A stretch of 64,000 nucleotides of DNA. Source: Azoarcus sp. L1K30 (GTDB lineage: Bacteria; Pseudomonadota; Gammaproteobacteria; Burkholderiales; Rhodocyclaceae). Below are positions 36,328 to 45,295 of this stretch, piece by piece. Every line of letters begins with the position of its first letter. Position 1 is the stretch's first letter. The notes beneath the pieces are model-generated. The model saw only the letters and a list, made by a program, of their open reading frames with translations, was not told the origin of the DNA and searched no databases. A program made the translations under genes and the position numbers. Location of the stretch: NCBI RefSeq assembly GCF_018122735.1, contig NZ_JAGRRD010000001.1:2832871-2896870 (forward strand), read 5' to 3'.

Positions 36328-37154
36328 GTTTTGCCGACGACTACCTCGCCCAGCTCGAGCACTTTGCCGCCCGCAGCCCACTGCCGCGCATCCGCGCCCT
36401 GCACCTGCCACCGCTGCAGCCCAATACCGACGACCGCGGCGAATTCTGCGCATTGGAACTGGAAGACGGCTCGCTCGGCCTGTCCTACGTGCTGCTCGAC
36501 GACACCCTTGCCCACCTGCACGCGCGGGCCGATCTGGCCGGGCTTGCCGGCACCGACGCCCTCGAGCTGGCGCGGCGTTACGCAGGCAGCAACGGGCTCG
36601 ACAGAACCATCGGCTTCGCCGCCGCCAACGCCCTGACCCGATGCCTGTACACCCGCGCCGCTTTCTGCCCCGACACCAGCACCGACTCGATCGGCGAGCT
36701 GCAGCCCGTGGCCGGAGAACACATCGGCATGATCGGCCTGTTCCGGCCGCTGCTCGGCCGCATCCTCGCGGCCGGCGCCCGGCTCACCGTGGTCGAACTC
36801 AGGGCCGAACTCGCCGGCGAACGCGACGGCTACCGCGTCACCACCGACCCCGCTGCGCTTGCCGACTGCAGCAAGGTGGTATCGACCAGCACCCTGCTGC
36901 TCAACGACACCCTCGACCGCATGCTCGCCAGCTGCCGGCAAGCGTGCCGCTTTGCGATGATCGGCCCCAGCGCCGGCTGCCTGCCGGACGCCCTGTTCGC
37001 GCGCGGGGTGACCTTTGTCGGCGGCAGCTGGGTGACCGACCCGCCCGCCTTCATCGACGCCCTCCGGCGCGGGGTGCGCAGCAAGCACGCAGTGAAGTTC
37101 GGATTGACGCGCGACAACTACCCCGGCTTCGACGCGCTGCTGGCCCGCGTCTGA
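36324..37154 (+). CDS. DUF364-family protein coupled to ravA-viaA
   Basis: A 276-residue protein. The C-terminal half shows the DUF364 Rossmann-like fold (HIGMIGLFRPLLGRI, then STSTLLLNDTLDRML, then MIGPSAGCLPDALFARG, then FVGGSWVTDP), and the N-terminal half matches the associated DUF4213-like domain. DUF364 proteins have been proposed to act in heavy-metal chelation or cofactor handling; this is not proven. The GTG start overlaps the viaA stop by four bases (GTGA). Co-translation with an AAA+/VWA pair is the only functional clue. Confidence 0.8.
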   Translation: MSFADDYLAQLEHFAARSPLPRIRALHLPPLQPNTDDRGEFCALELEDGSLGLSYVLLDDTLAHLHARADLAGLAGTDALELARRYAGSNGLDRTIGFAAANALTRCLYTRAAFCPDTSTDSIGELQPVAGEHIGMIGLFRPLLGRILAAGARLTVVELRAELAGERDGYRVTTDPAALADCSKVVSTSTLLLNDTLDRMLASCRQACRFAMIGPSAGCLPDALFARGVTFVGGSWVTDPPAFIDALRRGVRSKHAVKFGLTRDNYPGFDALLARV

Positions 37155-37167
37155 ATTCGGTCGCCAC

Positions 37168-38175
37168 TCAAAGGACGCTCTCAGCCAGGTTGTGCTGCTC
37201 GACCAGCGAGCGCAAGGTGTTGCCGTGCGTCTTGCCTTCGTAGCCGCAGCACACGTCGACGGCACCGCTGCCGCCGAGCAAGGGACAGGCAGCGAACAGC
37301 TCGGCCACCCAATCGACGAATGCGCGAACCTTTGGCGACAGGTGGCGATTGGCCGGATAGATCGCCGAGATCGGCATCGGCGCCGGCCCCCACTGCGGCA
37401 GGATTTCGCGCAACGCGCCGCTCTCGAGATGCGGCAGGGCCATGAAACGCGGCACCTGCACCAGGCCAAAGCCCTGCAACGCGCAGGCAAGGTAGGCATC
37501 GCCGTCATTGACCGACACCACGCCTTCCATCTTCACCTCCTTCACGACGCCGTCGACGACGAAGTCCCAGTCGAGGACGCGTCCGCTCAGGCTGGAAAAG
37601 TAGTTCACCGCACGGTGCTGGGCGAGCGCCTCCAGCGTCGTGGGCTCGCCGTAGCGCTCGAGATAGGACGGTGCCGCACAGGTGATGCCGGCAAAGGTGC
37701 CAATGCGGCGGGCCACCAGCGACGAATCCGGCAGTGCACCGACGCGGATAGCACAGTCAACGGCTTCGCGCACCATATCCACCGGGCGGTCGGTCATGCC
37801 GATCGCGAGTTCGACCTCGGGAAAACGCGTGTGGAAATCGCACAGCTGCGGAATGAGCACCAGGCGCCCGATCGTGGCCGGTACGTCGATGCGAAGCCGG
37901 CCACGCGGGGCACGTGCCGCCTCGCGGAATGAGGCTTCGGTTTCCTCCACTTCCGCAAGGATGCTCACGCAACGCTCGTAATACGCGGCACCGTCCTGGG
38001 TCAGGCTCAGGCGACGGGTGCTGCGATTGAGCAGCCGTACCTGCAGCAGGCGCTCGAGGTTCTGAATGATGTTGGTGACGGTGGCGCGCGGCAAGCCGAG
38101 GCTGTCCGCCGCGCGCGAAAAACTGTTCGCGTCCACCACCCGGGTGAACACCTGCATGGCCTGAAAGCGATCCAT
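37168..38175 (-). CDS. LysR-family regulator divergent from the RND operon
   Basis: A 335-residue LysR regulator of the subgroup beginning MDRFQAMQVFTRVVDANSFSRAA, with the helix-turn-helix LPRATVTNIIQNLERLL. The effector domain contains RGRLRIDVPATIGRLVLIPQ. This is the CrgA/DmlR-like branch; the ligand is unknown. The start has a strong GGAGGGG site. It faces away from the efflux genes, as expected for their regulator; convergent with the DUF364 gene, 13 bases apart. Confidence 0.85.
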   Translation of the reverse strand: MDRFQAMQVFTRVVDANSFSRAADSLGLPRATVTNIIQNLERLLQVRLLNRSTRRLSLTQDGAAYYERCVSILAEVEETEASFREAARAPRGRLRIDVPATIGRLVLIPQLCDFHTRFPEVELAIGMTDRPVDMVREAVDCAIRVGALPDSSLVARRIGTFAGITCAAPSYLERYGEPTTLEALAQHRAVNYFSSLSGRVLDWDFVVDGVVKEVKMEGVVSVNDGDAYLACALQGFGLVQVPRFMALPHLESGALREILPQWGPAPMPISAIYPANRHLSPKVRAFVDWVAELFAACPLLGGSGAVDVCCGYEGKTHGNTLRSLVEQHNLAESVL

Positions 38176-38234
38176 CACCCCTCCGCACCTGAATGTATTG
38201 CTGGCTGAATTATCGCGCAATCCGCGCATCGATT

Positions 38235-38251
38235 ATTCGCCATGAGCAAAT
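38235..38251. promoter_or_regulatory. Candidate LysR operator (ATT-N11-AAT)
   Basis: ATT (38235-38237) and AAT (38249-38251) separated by 11 bases fit the LysR-box rule, about 60 bases from the LysR start in the divergent gap to the RND operon. Rated as a candidate because such short motifs arise by chance in AT-rich stretches. Confidence 0.35.
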
Positions 38252-38458
38252 AGTGTTTCCACTTTTTGTGTATTTATCCAATCAACAACAACACCGAAGA
38301 TTGATGCAGCGCCGCAAATCGATGAGGCGAGCAGTCCCGTCGCCACCGCTCGGTCCGCTGCATAGCCTCGCCGTATTTGGCACCCGCCCCGGCGCGACCT
38401 CATAACTTCAATCCGATGCCCGCCAGCCGGCGCACCGGTGCCCCACAGGAGCAACGCG

Positions 38459-39652
38459 ATGCCACTCTTGCGCAAACCCTATGCCCTCGCGACCGTGATC
38501 GCGCTGGTCTTCGCCGTCGGCGGCGGCATGGCCACCCTGGCCGTACACGCCGGCCCCGAGGCGGCCCCGGTCGTCGCCGCACCGAGCCCGGTCGATGTCG
38601 CCACGGTCTCCAGCCAGCCGATCGTCGACTGGCACGACTATTCGGGCCGGCTCGAAGCCGTGGACCGTGTCGACATCCGGCCCCAGGTATCGGGCACGAT
38701 TACCGCGGTGCATTTCAAGGACGGTGCGCTGGTCGCCAAGGGTGCGCCCCTGTTCACCATCGATCCACGCCCCTACGCCGCTGCGCTTGACCAGGCCCGT
38801 GCCGGTCTCGCCGCCGCCGAAGCGCGGGCCGCCTACACCGCCGCCGATCTCGCACGCGCCGAGCGCCTGATCGCCGACAACGCGATTGCGCGCCGCGTCC
38901 TCGAGGAAAAACAGAACGCCGCACGCGAGGCCGAAGCCAACCGCCTGGCAGCACGTGCCGCGGTGGAATCGGCGCGTCTCGATCTCGAACACACGCGCAT
39001 CACCGCCCCGGTGGCAGGTCGCCTGTCGCGAGCCGAGGCAACCGTTGGCAACGTCGTGGCCGCCGGCGCCGGATCGGCGCCGCTCACCACCCTGGTCTCG
39101 GTCGCAAGGATCTACGCCGCCTTCGATGTGGACGAACAGAGCTTTCTCGCGCTGATCAACGGCCGTCACGGCGGCGCTGCCGTGCCGGTGCGCCTCGGCC
39201 TGGCCAATGAAGACGACTACCCGCGTAGCGGCAGCGTAAGTTCGGTCGACAACCGCATGGACACCTCCTCGGGCACGATCCGTGTGCGGGCGATATTCGA
39301 CAACCCCGACGGTACGTTGCTGCCCGGGCTGTATGCCCGCATCCGCCTCGGCAGCAGCACCGCGCGCGATGCCGTGCTGATCGACGAACGTGCGATCGGC
39401 ACCGACCAGGACAAGCGCTTCGTCCTGGTCGTGGACGCTGAAAACCGCACGGCCTACCGTGAAGTCACGCTGGGCGCTGCCCAGGGGTCCCTGCGCGTGG
39501 TGGAAAGCGGTCTGCAGGCAGGCGAGCGCATCGTCATCAACGGCCTGCAGCGCACCCGCCCGGGGCAGACCGTGTCACCCGTCCCGGTGCTGATGTCCGG
39601 CGCCACCAGTCAGCCCGCGCCGGCCGTGCTGGTTCGTGCAGACAACAGCTGA
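38459..39652 (+). CDS. RND efflux periplasmic adaptor (membrane fusion protein)
   Basis: A 397-residue MFP of the AcrA/MexE type. It has an N-terminal signal/anchor helix (ALATVIALVFAVGGGMATLAV), a lipoyl half-domain (VDIRPQVSGTITAVHFKDG), a coiled-coil hairpin (about residues 110-180), the second lipoyl half (DLEHTRITAPVAGRLSRAE) and beta-barrel/membrane-proximal domains. There is no lipobox. It bridges the inner-membrane pump and outer-membrane channel encoded downstream. The start at MPLLRK follows a GGAGC site; a GTG 21 bases upstream is an alternative. Confidence 0.9.
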   Translation: MPLLRKPYALATVIALVFAVGGGMATLAVHAGPEAAPVVAAPSPVDVATVSSQPIVDWHDYSGRLEAVDRVDIRPQVSGTITAVHFKDGALVAKGAPLFTIDPRPYAAALDQARAGLAAAEARAAYTAADLARAERLIADNAIARRVLEEKQNAAREAEANRLAARAAVESARLDLEHTRITAPVAGRLSRAEATVGNVVAAGAGSAPLTTLVSVARIYAAFDVDEQSFLALINGRHGGAAVPVRLGLANEDDYPRSGSVSSVDNRMDTSSGTIRVRAIFDNPDGTLLPGLYARIRLGSSTARDAVLIDERAIGTDQDKRFVLVVDAENRTAYREVTLGAAQGSLRVVESGLQAGERIVINGLQRTRPGQTVSPVPVLMSGATSQPAPAVLVRADNS

Positions 39653-39661
39653 GGTACGGTC

Positions 39662-42600
39662 ATGAATATCTCCAAGTTCTTCATCGACCGGCCGATCTTT
39701 GCCGGCGTGCTGTCGGTGCTGATTCTGCTCGGCGGCCTGCTGGCGATGTTCCAGCTGCCGATCTCGGAATACCCCGAGGTCGTGCCGCCCTCGGTCGTCG
39801 TGCGTGCCCAGTACCCCGGCGCCAACCCCAAGGTGATTGCAGCAACGGTGGCCTCGCCTCTGGAGGAAGCGATCAACGGCGTCGAGGACATGCTGTACAT
39901 GCAGTCGCAGGCCAACAGCGACGGCAATCTCGCACTGACCGTGCATTTTCGCCTCGGCGTCGATCCCGACCACGCCCAGCAGCTGGTGCAGAACCGCGTG
40001 TCCCAGGCGCTGCCGCGCTTGCCCGAGGATGTGCAGCGCCTCGGCGTGACCACGGTCAAGAGCTCGCCGACCTTGACCCTGGTCGTCCACCTGGTGTCGC
40101 CGGACAATCGCTACGACGCCACCTACCTGCGCAACTACGCGGTACTCAACGTCAAGGACCGCCTGGCCCGCATCCCCGGCGTCGGCGAGGTGTCGATCTG
40201 GGGCGCCGGCAACTACGCAATGCGAGTCTGGCTGGACCCGCACAAGGTCGCCCAGCGCGGACTGACCGCGAGCGACGTGGTGCGGGCGATCCGCGAGCAG
40301 AACGTGCAGGTGGCCGCCGGCGTGATCGGCGCCTCGCCAACGCTGCCCGGCGTACCGCTGCAGTTCTCGGTGAACGCCCGCGGACGCCTGTCCACTGAGA
40401 CGGAATTCCGCGACATCGTGCTCAAGACTGCCGCCGACGGCGGTGTCACGCGGCTGTCCGACGTCGCCCGGGTCGAGCTCGACGCGGCCGAATACGGTCT
40501 GCGCTCGCTGCTAGACAATCAGCCGGCAATTGGCATGGGCATCATGCAGGCGCCCGGCGCCAACGCACTGGCGGTGTCGGAACAGGTGCGGGCGGCGATG
40601 GCTGAACTGAAGCAGGACTTCCCCAGCTCGGTCGACTATCGCATCGAATACGACCCCACCCAGTTCGTGCGTGCCAGCATCAAGGCGGTGGTGGTCACAC
40701 TGCTCGAAGCCGTGGCGCTCGTGGTGCTGGTGGTGATCGTGTTCCTGCAGACCTGGCGGGCGTCCATCATACCCTTGCTCGCGGTGCCGGTGTCCATCGT
40801 CGGGACCTTCGGCCTGATGCTCGCTTTCGGTTACTCGATCAACGCGCTGTCGCTGTTCGGCATGGTGCTGGCAATCGGCATCGTCGTGGACGACGCCATC
40901 GTCGTGGTCGAGAACGTCGAGCGCAACATCGCCGCGGGCCTGTCCCCGCGCGACGCCACCTACCGCGCGATGCAGGAAGTGAGCGGGCCGATCATCGCCA
41001 TCGCGCTCACCCTGGTCGCGGTGTTCGTGCCGCTTGCGTTCATGACCGGGCTCACCGGCCAGTTCTACAAGCAGTTCGCGATGACCATCGCCATTTCCAC
41101 GGTGATCTCCGCGTTCAATTCACTGACGCTGTCACCCGCCCTCGCCGCGCTGCTGCTCAAGGGGCATCACGACGGACAACGCCCCGACTGGCTGACCCGC
41201 GCCATGAACCGGCTGTTCGGCGGATTCTTCGCCCGCTTCAACCGCTTCTTCGGCCGCGCCTCCGAAAGCTACGGAAGCGGCGTCACCGGCGTGATCTCGC
41301 GCAAGGCCTCGGTGATGGGCGTGTACGCAGTGCTGCTGGCGCTTGCCGCCGGCGTGGCGTGGATCGTGCCCGGCGGCTTTGTGCCGGCACAGGACAAGCA
41401 GTACCTGATCAGCTTCGCCCAGTTGCCCAACGGCGCCGCGCTCGACCGCACCGAAACCGTGATACGCCGCATGAGCGAGATTGCGCTCGCGCAACCCGGC
41501 GTGCAGAGTGCGATCGCCTTCCCCGGACTGTCGATCAACGGCTTTACCAACAGCTCCTCGGCGGGCATCGTGTTCGTCACGCTCAAACCCTTCGACGAGC
41601 GCCGCGCGCCGACGCTTTCCGCGGCGGCGATCAGCGCCGAACTCAACGGCAAGTACAGCGCGATCAAGGAAGCCTTCATCGCCGTGTTCCCGCCGCCACC
41701 GGTCATGGGCCTGGGCACGCTGGGCGGCTTCAAGCTGCAGATCGAGGACCGCGGTGCGCTCGGCTACGCCGAGCTCGATGCGGCGGCCAAGGCCTTCATC
41801 GCCGCGGCCCAGAAGGCGCCCGAACTGGGCCCCACCTTCACCAGCTACCAGATCAACGTGCCCCAACTCGACGTAGACCTCGACCGCGTCAAGGCCAAGC
41901 AGCTCGGCGTGCCGGTCACCGACGTGTTCGACACCATGCAGATCTATCTCGGCTCGCTATACGTAAACGACTTCAACCGTTTCGGACGTGTTTTCCAGGT
42001 TCGTGCGCAAGCCGACGCACCATTCCGCGCCCGTCCCGAGGATATCGGCCAGTTGAAGACGCGCAACGCCGCCGGCGAGATGGTGCCGCTGTCCTCGCTG
42101 TTGCGGGTGAGCAATGGTTTCGGCCCCGAGATGGTGGTGCGCTACAACGGCTATACCGCGGCCGACATCAACGGCGGCCCGGCACCGGGCTATTCATCCG
42201 ACCAGGCGCAGGCGGCCGCCGAGCGCATCGCCGCCGAGACCCTGCCACCCGGGATCAGGTTCGAGTGGACGGATCTCACCTACCAGAAGATCCTCGCCGG
42301 CAACGCGGGCATGTGGATCTTTCCGCTCAGCGTGCTGCTGGTGTTCCTGGTGCTGGCCGCGCAGTACGAAAGCCTGACCCTGCCGCTGGCGGTCATCATG
42401 ATCGTGCCGATGAGCCTCCTTGCCGCACTTACCGGCGTGTGGCTGAGCGCTGGCGACAACAACCTGTTCACCCAGATCGGCCTGATGGTGCTGGTCGGCC
42501 TGTCGGCCAAGAATGCCATTCTGATCGTGGAGTTCGCCCGCGAACTCGAATTGCAGGGCAGCACGGCGATCGATGCCGCGATCGAGGCCAGCCGCCTGCG

Positions 42601-42865
42601 TCTGCGTCCGATCCTGATGACCTCGATCGCCTTCATCATGGGCGTGGTGCCGCTGGTGCTGTCCTCCGGCGCCGGCGCCGAGATGCGCCACGCGATGGGC
42701 GTGGCGGTGTTCTTCGGCATGCTCGGCGTGACCTTGTTCGGGCTCTTTCTGACCCCGGTGTTCTACGTGCTGCTGCGAACGCTGGGCAAGGGCCACAAGC
42801 TGCACACCGCCAGCCCGCACCTTGCGCCCATCACCACCACGCATGCAGCGTCCCACCGCGCCTGA
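39662..42865 (+). CDS. RND multidrug efflux pump (HAE1 type)
   Basis: A 1067-residue RND transporter with 12 predicted membrane helices and two large periplasmic loops. The start MNISKFFIDRPIFAGVLSVL is the standard HAE1 N-terminus. Helix 4 has the proton-relay pair in GIVVDDAIVVVENVERN. The second half has GLSAKNAILIVEFARELE and GVVPLVLSSGAGAEMR. Closest in style to MexF/AcrB multidrug pumps; substrate not deducible. It starts nine bases after the adaptor gene; followed by its channel gene after 14 bases. Confidence 0.95.
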   Translation: MNISKFFIDRPIFAGVLSVLILLGGLLAMFQLPISEYPEVVPPSVVVRAQYPGANPKVIAATVASPLEEAINGVEDMLYMQSQANSDGNLALTVHFRLGVDPDHAQQLVQNRVSQALPRLPEDVQRLGVTTVKSSPTLTLVVHLVSPDNRYDATYLRNYAVLNVKDRLARIPGVGEVSIWGAGNYAMRVWLDPHKVAQRGLTASDVVRAIREQNVQVAAGVIGASPTLPGVPLQFSVNARGRLSTETEFRDIVLKTAADGGVTRLSDVARVELDAAEYGLRSLLDNQPAIGMGIMQAPGANALAVSEQVRAAMAELKQDFPSSVDYRIEYDPTQFVRASIKAVVVTLLEAVALVVLVVIVFLQTWRASIIPLLAVPVSIVGTFGLMLAFGYSINALSLFGMVLAIGIVVDDAIVVVENVERNIAAGLSPRDATYRAMQEVSGPIIAIALTLVAVFVPLAFMTGLTGQFYKQFAMTIAISTVISAFNSLTLSPALAALLLKGHHDGQRPDWLTRAMNRLFGGFFARFNRFFGRASESYGSGVTGVISRKASVMGVYAVLLALAAGVAWIVPGGFVPAQDKQYLISFAQLPNGAALDRTETVIRRMSEIALAQPGVQSAIAFPGLSINGFTNSSSAGIVFVTLKPFDERRAPTLSAAAISAELNGKYSAIKEAFIAVFPPPPVMGLGTLGGFKLQIEDRGALGYAELDAAAKAFIAAAQKAPELGPTFTSYQINVPQLDVDLDRVKAKQLGVPVTDVFDTMQIYLGSLYVNDFNRFGRVFQVRAQADAPFRARPEDIGQLKTRNAAGEMVPLSSLLRVSNGFGPEMVVRYNGYTAADINGGPAPGYSSDQAQAAAERIAAETLPPGIRFEWTDLTYQKILAGNAGMWIFPLSVLLVFLVLAAQYESLTLPLAVIMIVPMSLLAALTGVWLSAGDNNLFTQIGLMVLVGLSAKNAILIVEFARELELQGSTAIDAAIEASRLRLRPILMTSIAFIMGVVPLVLSSGAGAEMRHAMGVAVFFGMLGVTLFGLFLTPVFYVLLRTLGKGHKLHTASPHLAPITTTHAASHRA

Positions 42866-42879
42866 ACGGAGCCCACGAC

Positions 42880-44379
42880 ATGACCACGCAAACCACACCC
42901 CGCGCCACGACGCTGCGCATCCCGCTGTTGCTCGCTGCCTTGCTGACAGTGGCCGGTTGCGCGCTGACACCAGCCTACGAGCGTCCAGCGATGAGCATAC
43001 CGCCCGCGTTCAAGGAAGCGGCCCCCGCACGCGACGCAGCCCCCTCCGACGAGGCGCGCTGGAAGACCGCGATGCCGGCCGAAGCGGCGCATCGCGGCGA
43101 ATGGTGGACCGTGTTCGGCGACGCCACCCTGAACGCGCTCGAATCCGACGCGCTGGCTGCCAACCAGGATCTCAAGGCCGCTGCGGCACGCCTCGCCCAG
43201 GCGCGCGCGCTCGGCGGCAGCGCCCGCGCCGAACGCCTGCCGCAGATCGACGCCGGCCTTGGCCCCACCCGTCAGCGCCCCTCGCCCGCCTCGCAGGGTC
43301 TCGACGCCGACGCCTCCACCACCACGTCCACGCTGTGGCGGGCGCAGGCGAGCATCGGCTACGAGGTCGATCTGTTCGGCCGCGTCGCCGCCACGGTGGA
43401 CGCAGCCGACGCCGGCGCGCAACACAGCGAAGCGCTGCTGCGATCCGTGCAACTCGCGCTGCAGGCCGACGTCGCCAGCACCTACTTCCTGCTGCGCGAA
43501 CTCGACGCCGAACAGGCACTGTTCCGCGCCACGGTCGATTTGCGCAGCGACGCCTTGAAACTCGTACTGCACCGCTTCGAAGCAGGCGACATCGGCGAAC
43601 TCGATGTGGCCCGCGGACGCACCGAGCTCGCCTCGGCGCAGTCGGAAGCGCACGGCATCGCCCGCCGCCGCGCCGCCGCCGAACATGCGCTGGCCATCCT
43701 GCTCGGCAAGCCCCCGGCGGAGTTCAGTTTCACCCCGCAGCCACTGGAGCGCCTCGCTATCGAGGTTCCCGCCGGACTGCCGTCCGAGTTGCTCGAACGC
43801 CGCCCCGACATCGCCGCCGCCGAACGGGAGATGGCCGCCGCCAACGCCCGCATCGGTATCGCCCGCGCCGCCTTCTTCCCGCGCCTGAACCTGACCGGCG
43901 CACTCGGCTATGAGTCGGGCGAGCTTGGCGATCTGCTGCAGTGGTCCAGCCGCAGCTTCCTGCTCGGCCCGCTCGCCGGCACCGTGCTGTCACTGCCGAT
44001 TTTCGACGGCGGCCGCCGCCAGGCCGAACTCGATCGCAGTCGTGCGGCGTGGGATGAAGACGTCGCACGTTACCGTCAGACCGTGCTCTCCGCCTTCCGC
44101 GAAGTCGAAGACAGTCTCTCCGCCGTGCGCATCCTCGGCGACCAGGCCCGCGCCCAGAACGCGGCGGTCATGGCCGCCGAGCGCGCCGCGCAATTGTCGC
44201 AACTGCAGTACCGGGAGGGTGCGACGAGCTACTTCGAGGTCATTGACGCGGATCGCAGCGTCTTGCAACAGCGCCGGCTGGCGGTGCAACTGGACGGCGA
44301 GCGCGCGCGCTCGACCGTGGCGCTGATCCGCGCGCTGGGCGGCGGCTGGGACGCATCGCCTGGCCAAGGCGACGGCTGA
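42880..44379 (+). CDS. Outer-membrane efflux channel lipoprotein (NodT/OprM type)
   Basis: A 499-residue outer-membrane factor. A lipoprotein signal ends in LLTVAGC near residue 27. The two TolC-like repeats are visible: WWTVFGDATLNALESDALAAN in the first and GVARGRTELASAQ-like coiled-coil plus LLERRPDIAAAEREMAAANARIG in the second. It forms the trimeric exit duct for the RND pump. The reading frame is open upstream inside the pump gene, but the lipobox and ribosome site fix the start at 42880. Confidence 0.92.
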   Translation: MTTQTTPRATTLRIPLLLAALLTVAGCALTPAYERPAMSIPPAFKEAAPARDAAPSDEARWKTAMPAEAAHRGEWWTVFGDATLNALESDALAANQDLKAAAARLAQARALGGSARAERLPQIDAGLGPTRQRPSPASQGLDADASTTTSTLWRAQASIGYEVDLFGRVAATVDAADAGAQHSEALLRSVQLALQADVASTYFLLRELDAEQALFRATVDLRSDALKLVLHRFEAGDIGELDVARGRTELASAQSEAHGIARRRAAAEHALAILLGKPPAEFSFTPQPLERLAIEVPAGLPSELLERRPDIAAAEREMAAANARIGIARAAFFPRLNLTGALGYESGELGDLLQWSSRSFLLGPLAGTVLSLPIFDGGRRQAELDRSRAAWDEDVARYRQTVLSAFREVEDSLSAVRILGDQARAQNAAVMAAERAAQLSQLQYREGATSYFEVIDADRSVLQQRRLAVQLDGERARSTVALIRALGGGWDASPGQGDG

Positions 44380-44414
44380 AACACGGCCGATGGCGGGATC
44401 AGGAACGCGACAGG

Positions 44415-44438
44415 GACAGCCGCTCGTCCGCGGCTGTC
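44415..44438. terminator. Hairpin after the RND operon
   Basis: GACAGCCG (44415-44422), eight-base loop, CGGCTGTC (44431-44438): a perfect eight-base stem followed by ATTTA, between the convergent channel and LysE genes. Confidence 0.5.
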
Positions 44439-44468
44439 ATTTACACTGACGACACATGAACCATCCAA

Positions 44469-45092
44469 TCAGCGCCTGAACGCGCCCAGCGCCACACCCG
44501 CCCCGACGAATGCGGCACCGGCGGTACGGTTGAACCAGCGCAGGCGACGGCCCTGCCTGAGCCAGATCGCCAGCCGGGCGCCGCCGCCCGCATACACGAA
44601 CATCCAGCCGGTTTCGATCGCGATGAAGCTCAGCAGCAGGATGGTGGCCTGCGGCGCCAGTGCCTGGCCCGGATCGAGAAACTGGGGAAAGAAGGCGACG
44701 CCGAACAGGATGGCCTTCGGGTTGGACAGGGCCACCATCACGCCGATCCGGAAGCGTGCCCAGCCACCGGCGGCATCCGGCGCGTGTCCGGTGTCGAGCT
44801 GGCTGTCGGTCGAGCGCCAGGTCTTCACCCCGAGGTAGATCAGGTAGGCGGCGCCGGCATACTTCACCAGCTCGAACAGATGGCTGGACGTGAGCAGCAC
44901 CGCCCCGAGCCCGCCGAGCGACACGCCGAGGATTACCGCCAGCCCGCCCAGCAGACCCGGCATGGTACTGCGCGCCGTGGGCGCGAGACCGTGCTGGATG
45001 CCATGCGTCATGGCCAGCAGCATGTTGGGGCCGGGCGTGCCGGAAATCACGAAGACGGCGGCCAGATAGGCAAGCCACAACTGCAATGACAT
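44469..45092 (-). CDS. LysE/RhtB-family amino acid exporter
   Basis: A 207-residue membrane protein with six hydrophobic helices. Its N-terminus SLQLWLAYLAAVFVISGTPG followed by PNMLLAMTHGIQHG is the LysE/RhtB signature, and KYAGAAYLIYLGVKTWRS and LSNPKAILFGVAFFPQF are also typical. It exports amino acids or related small molecules by proton exchange; the substrate is unknown. The start is chosen at MSLQLW, matching the family's N-terminus; an upstream in-frame codon lacks support. Confidence 0.88.
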   Translation of the reverse strand: MSLQLWLAYLAAVFVISGTPGPNMLLAMTHGIQHGLAPTARSTMPGLLGGLAVILGVSLGGLGAVLLTSSHLFELVKYAGAAYLIYLGVKTWRSTDSQLDTGHAPDAAGGWARFRIGVMVALSNPKAILFGVAFFPQFLDPGQALAPQATILLLSFIAIETGWMFVYAGGGARLAIWLRQGRRLRWFNRTAGAAFVGAGVALGAFRR

Positions 45093-45282
45093 GGGATGCT
45101 CCGAAATGGGGAATCGGCGGCCTGCAAGCGATCTTCGTCCAGCGTCCGGCGGGCTGCGCAGCGACATTATCGCCGATCAGCTGCGCCGTACGGCGATGAA
45201 TCGTTGCGGGGGCAACCATCCCGGCTTCGAGGAGCTGCCGGCACGACGATGAGCGCCGGCCAAGCCGTGCGCAGATGCCCAC

Positions 45283-45288
45283 TATAAT
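45283..45288 (+). promoter_or_regulatory. Candidate -10 box (TATAAT), possibly leaderless transcript
   Basis: A perfect TATAAT ends seven bases before the ATG at 45296, so transcription could begin at or near the start codon. No ribosome site and no good -35 box are visible. Confidence 0.35.
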
Positions 45289-45295
45289 CCTGCCC

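Noticed and set aside
41359..44379. A 1006-codon frame spanning the end of the RND pump and the outer-membrane channel.
   Set aside because: The first half is a shadow of the pump; the lipoprotein start at 42880 is clear.
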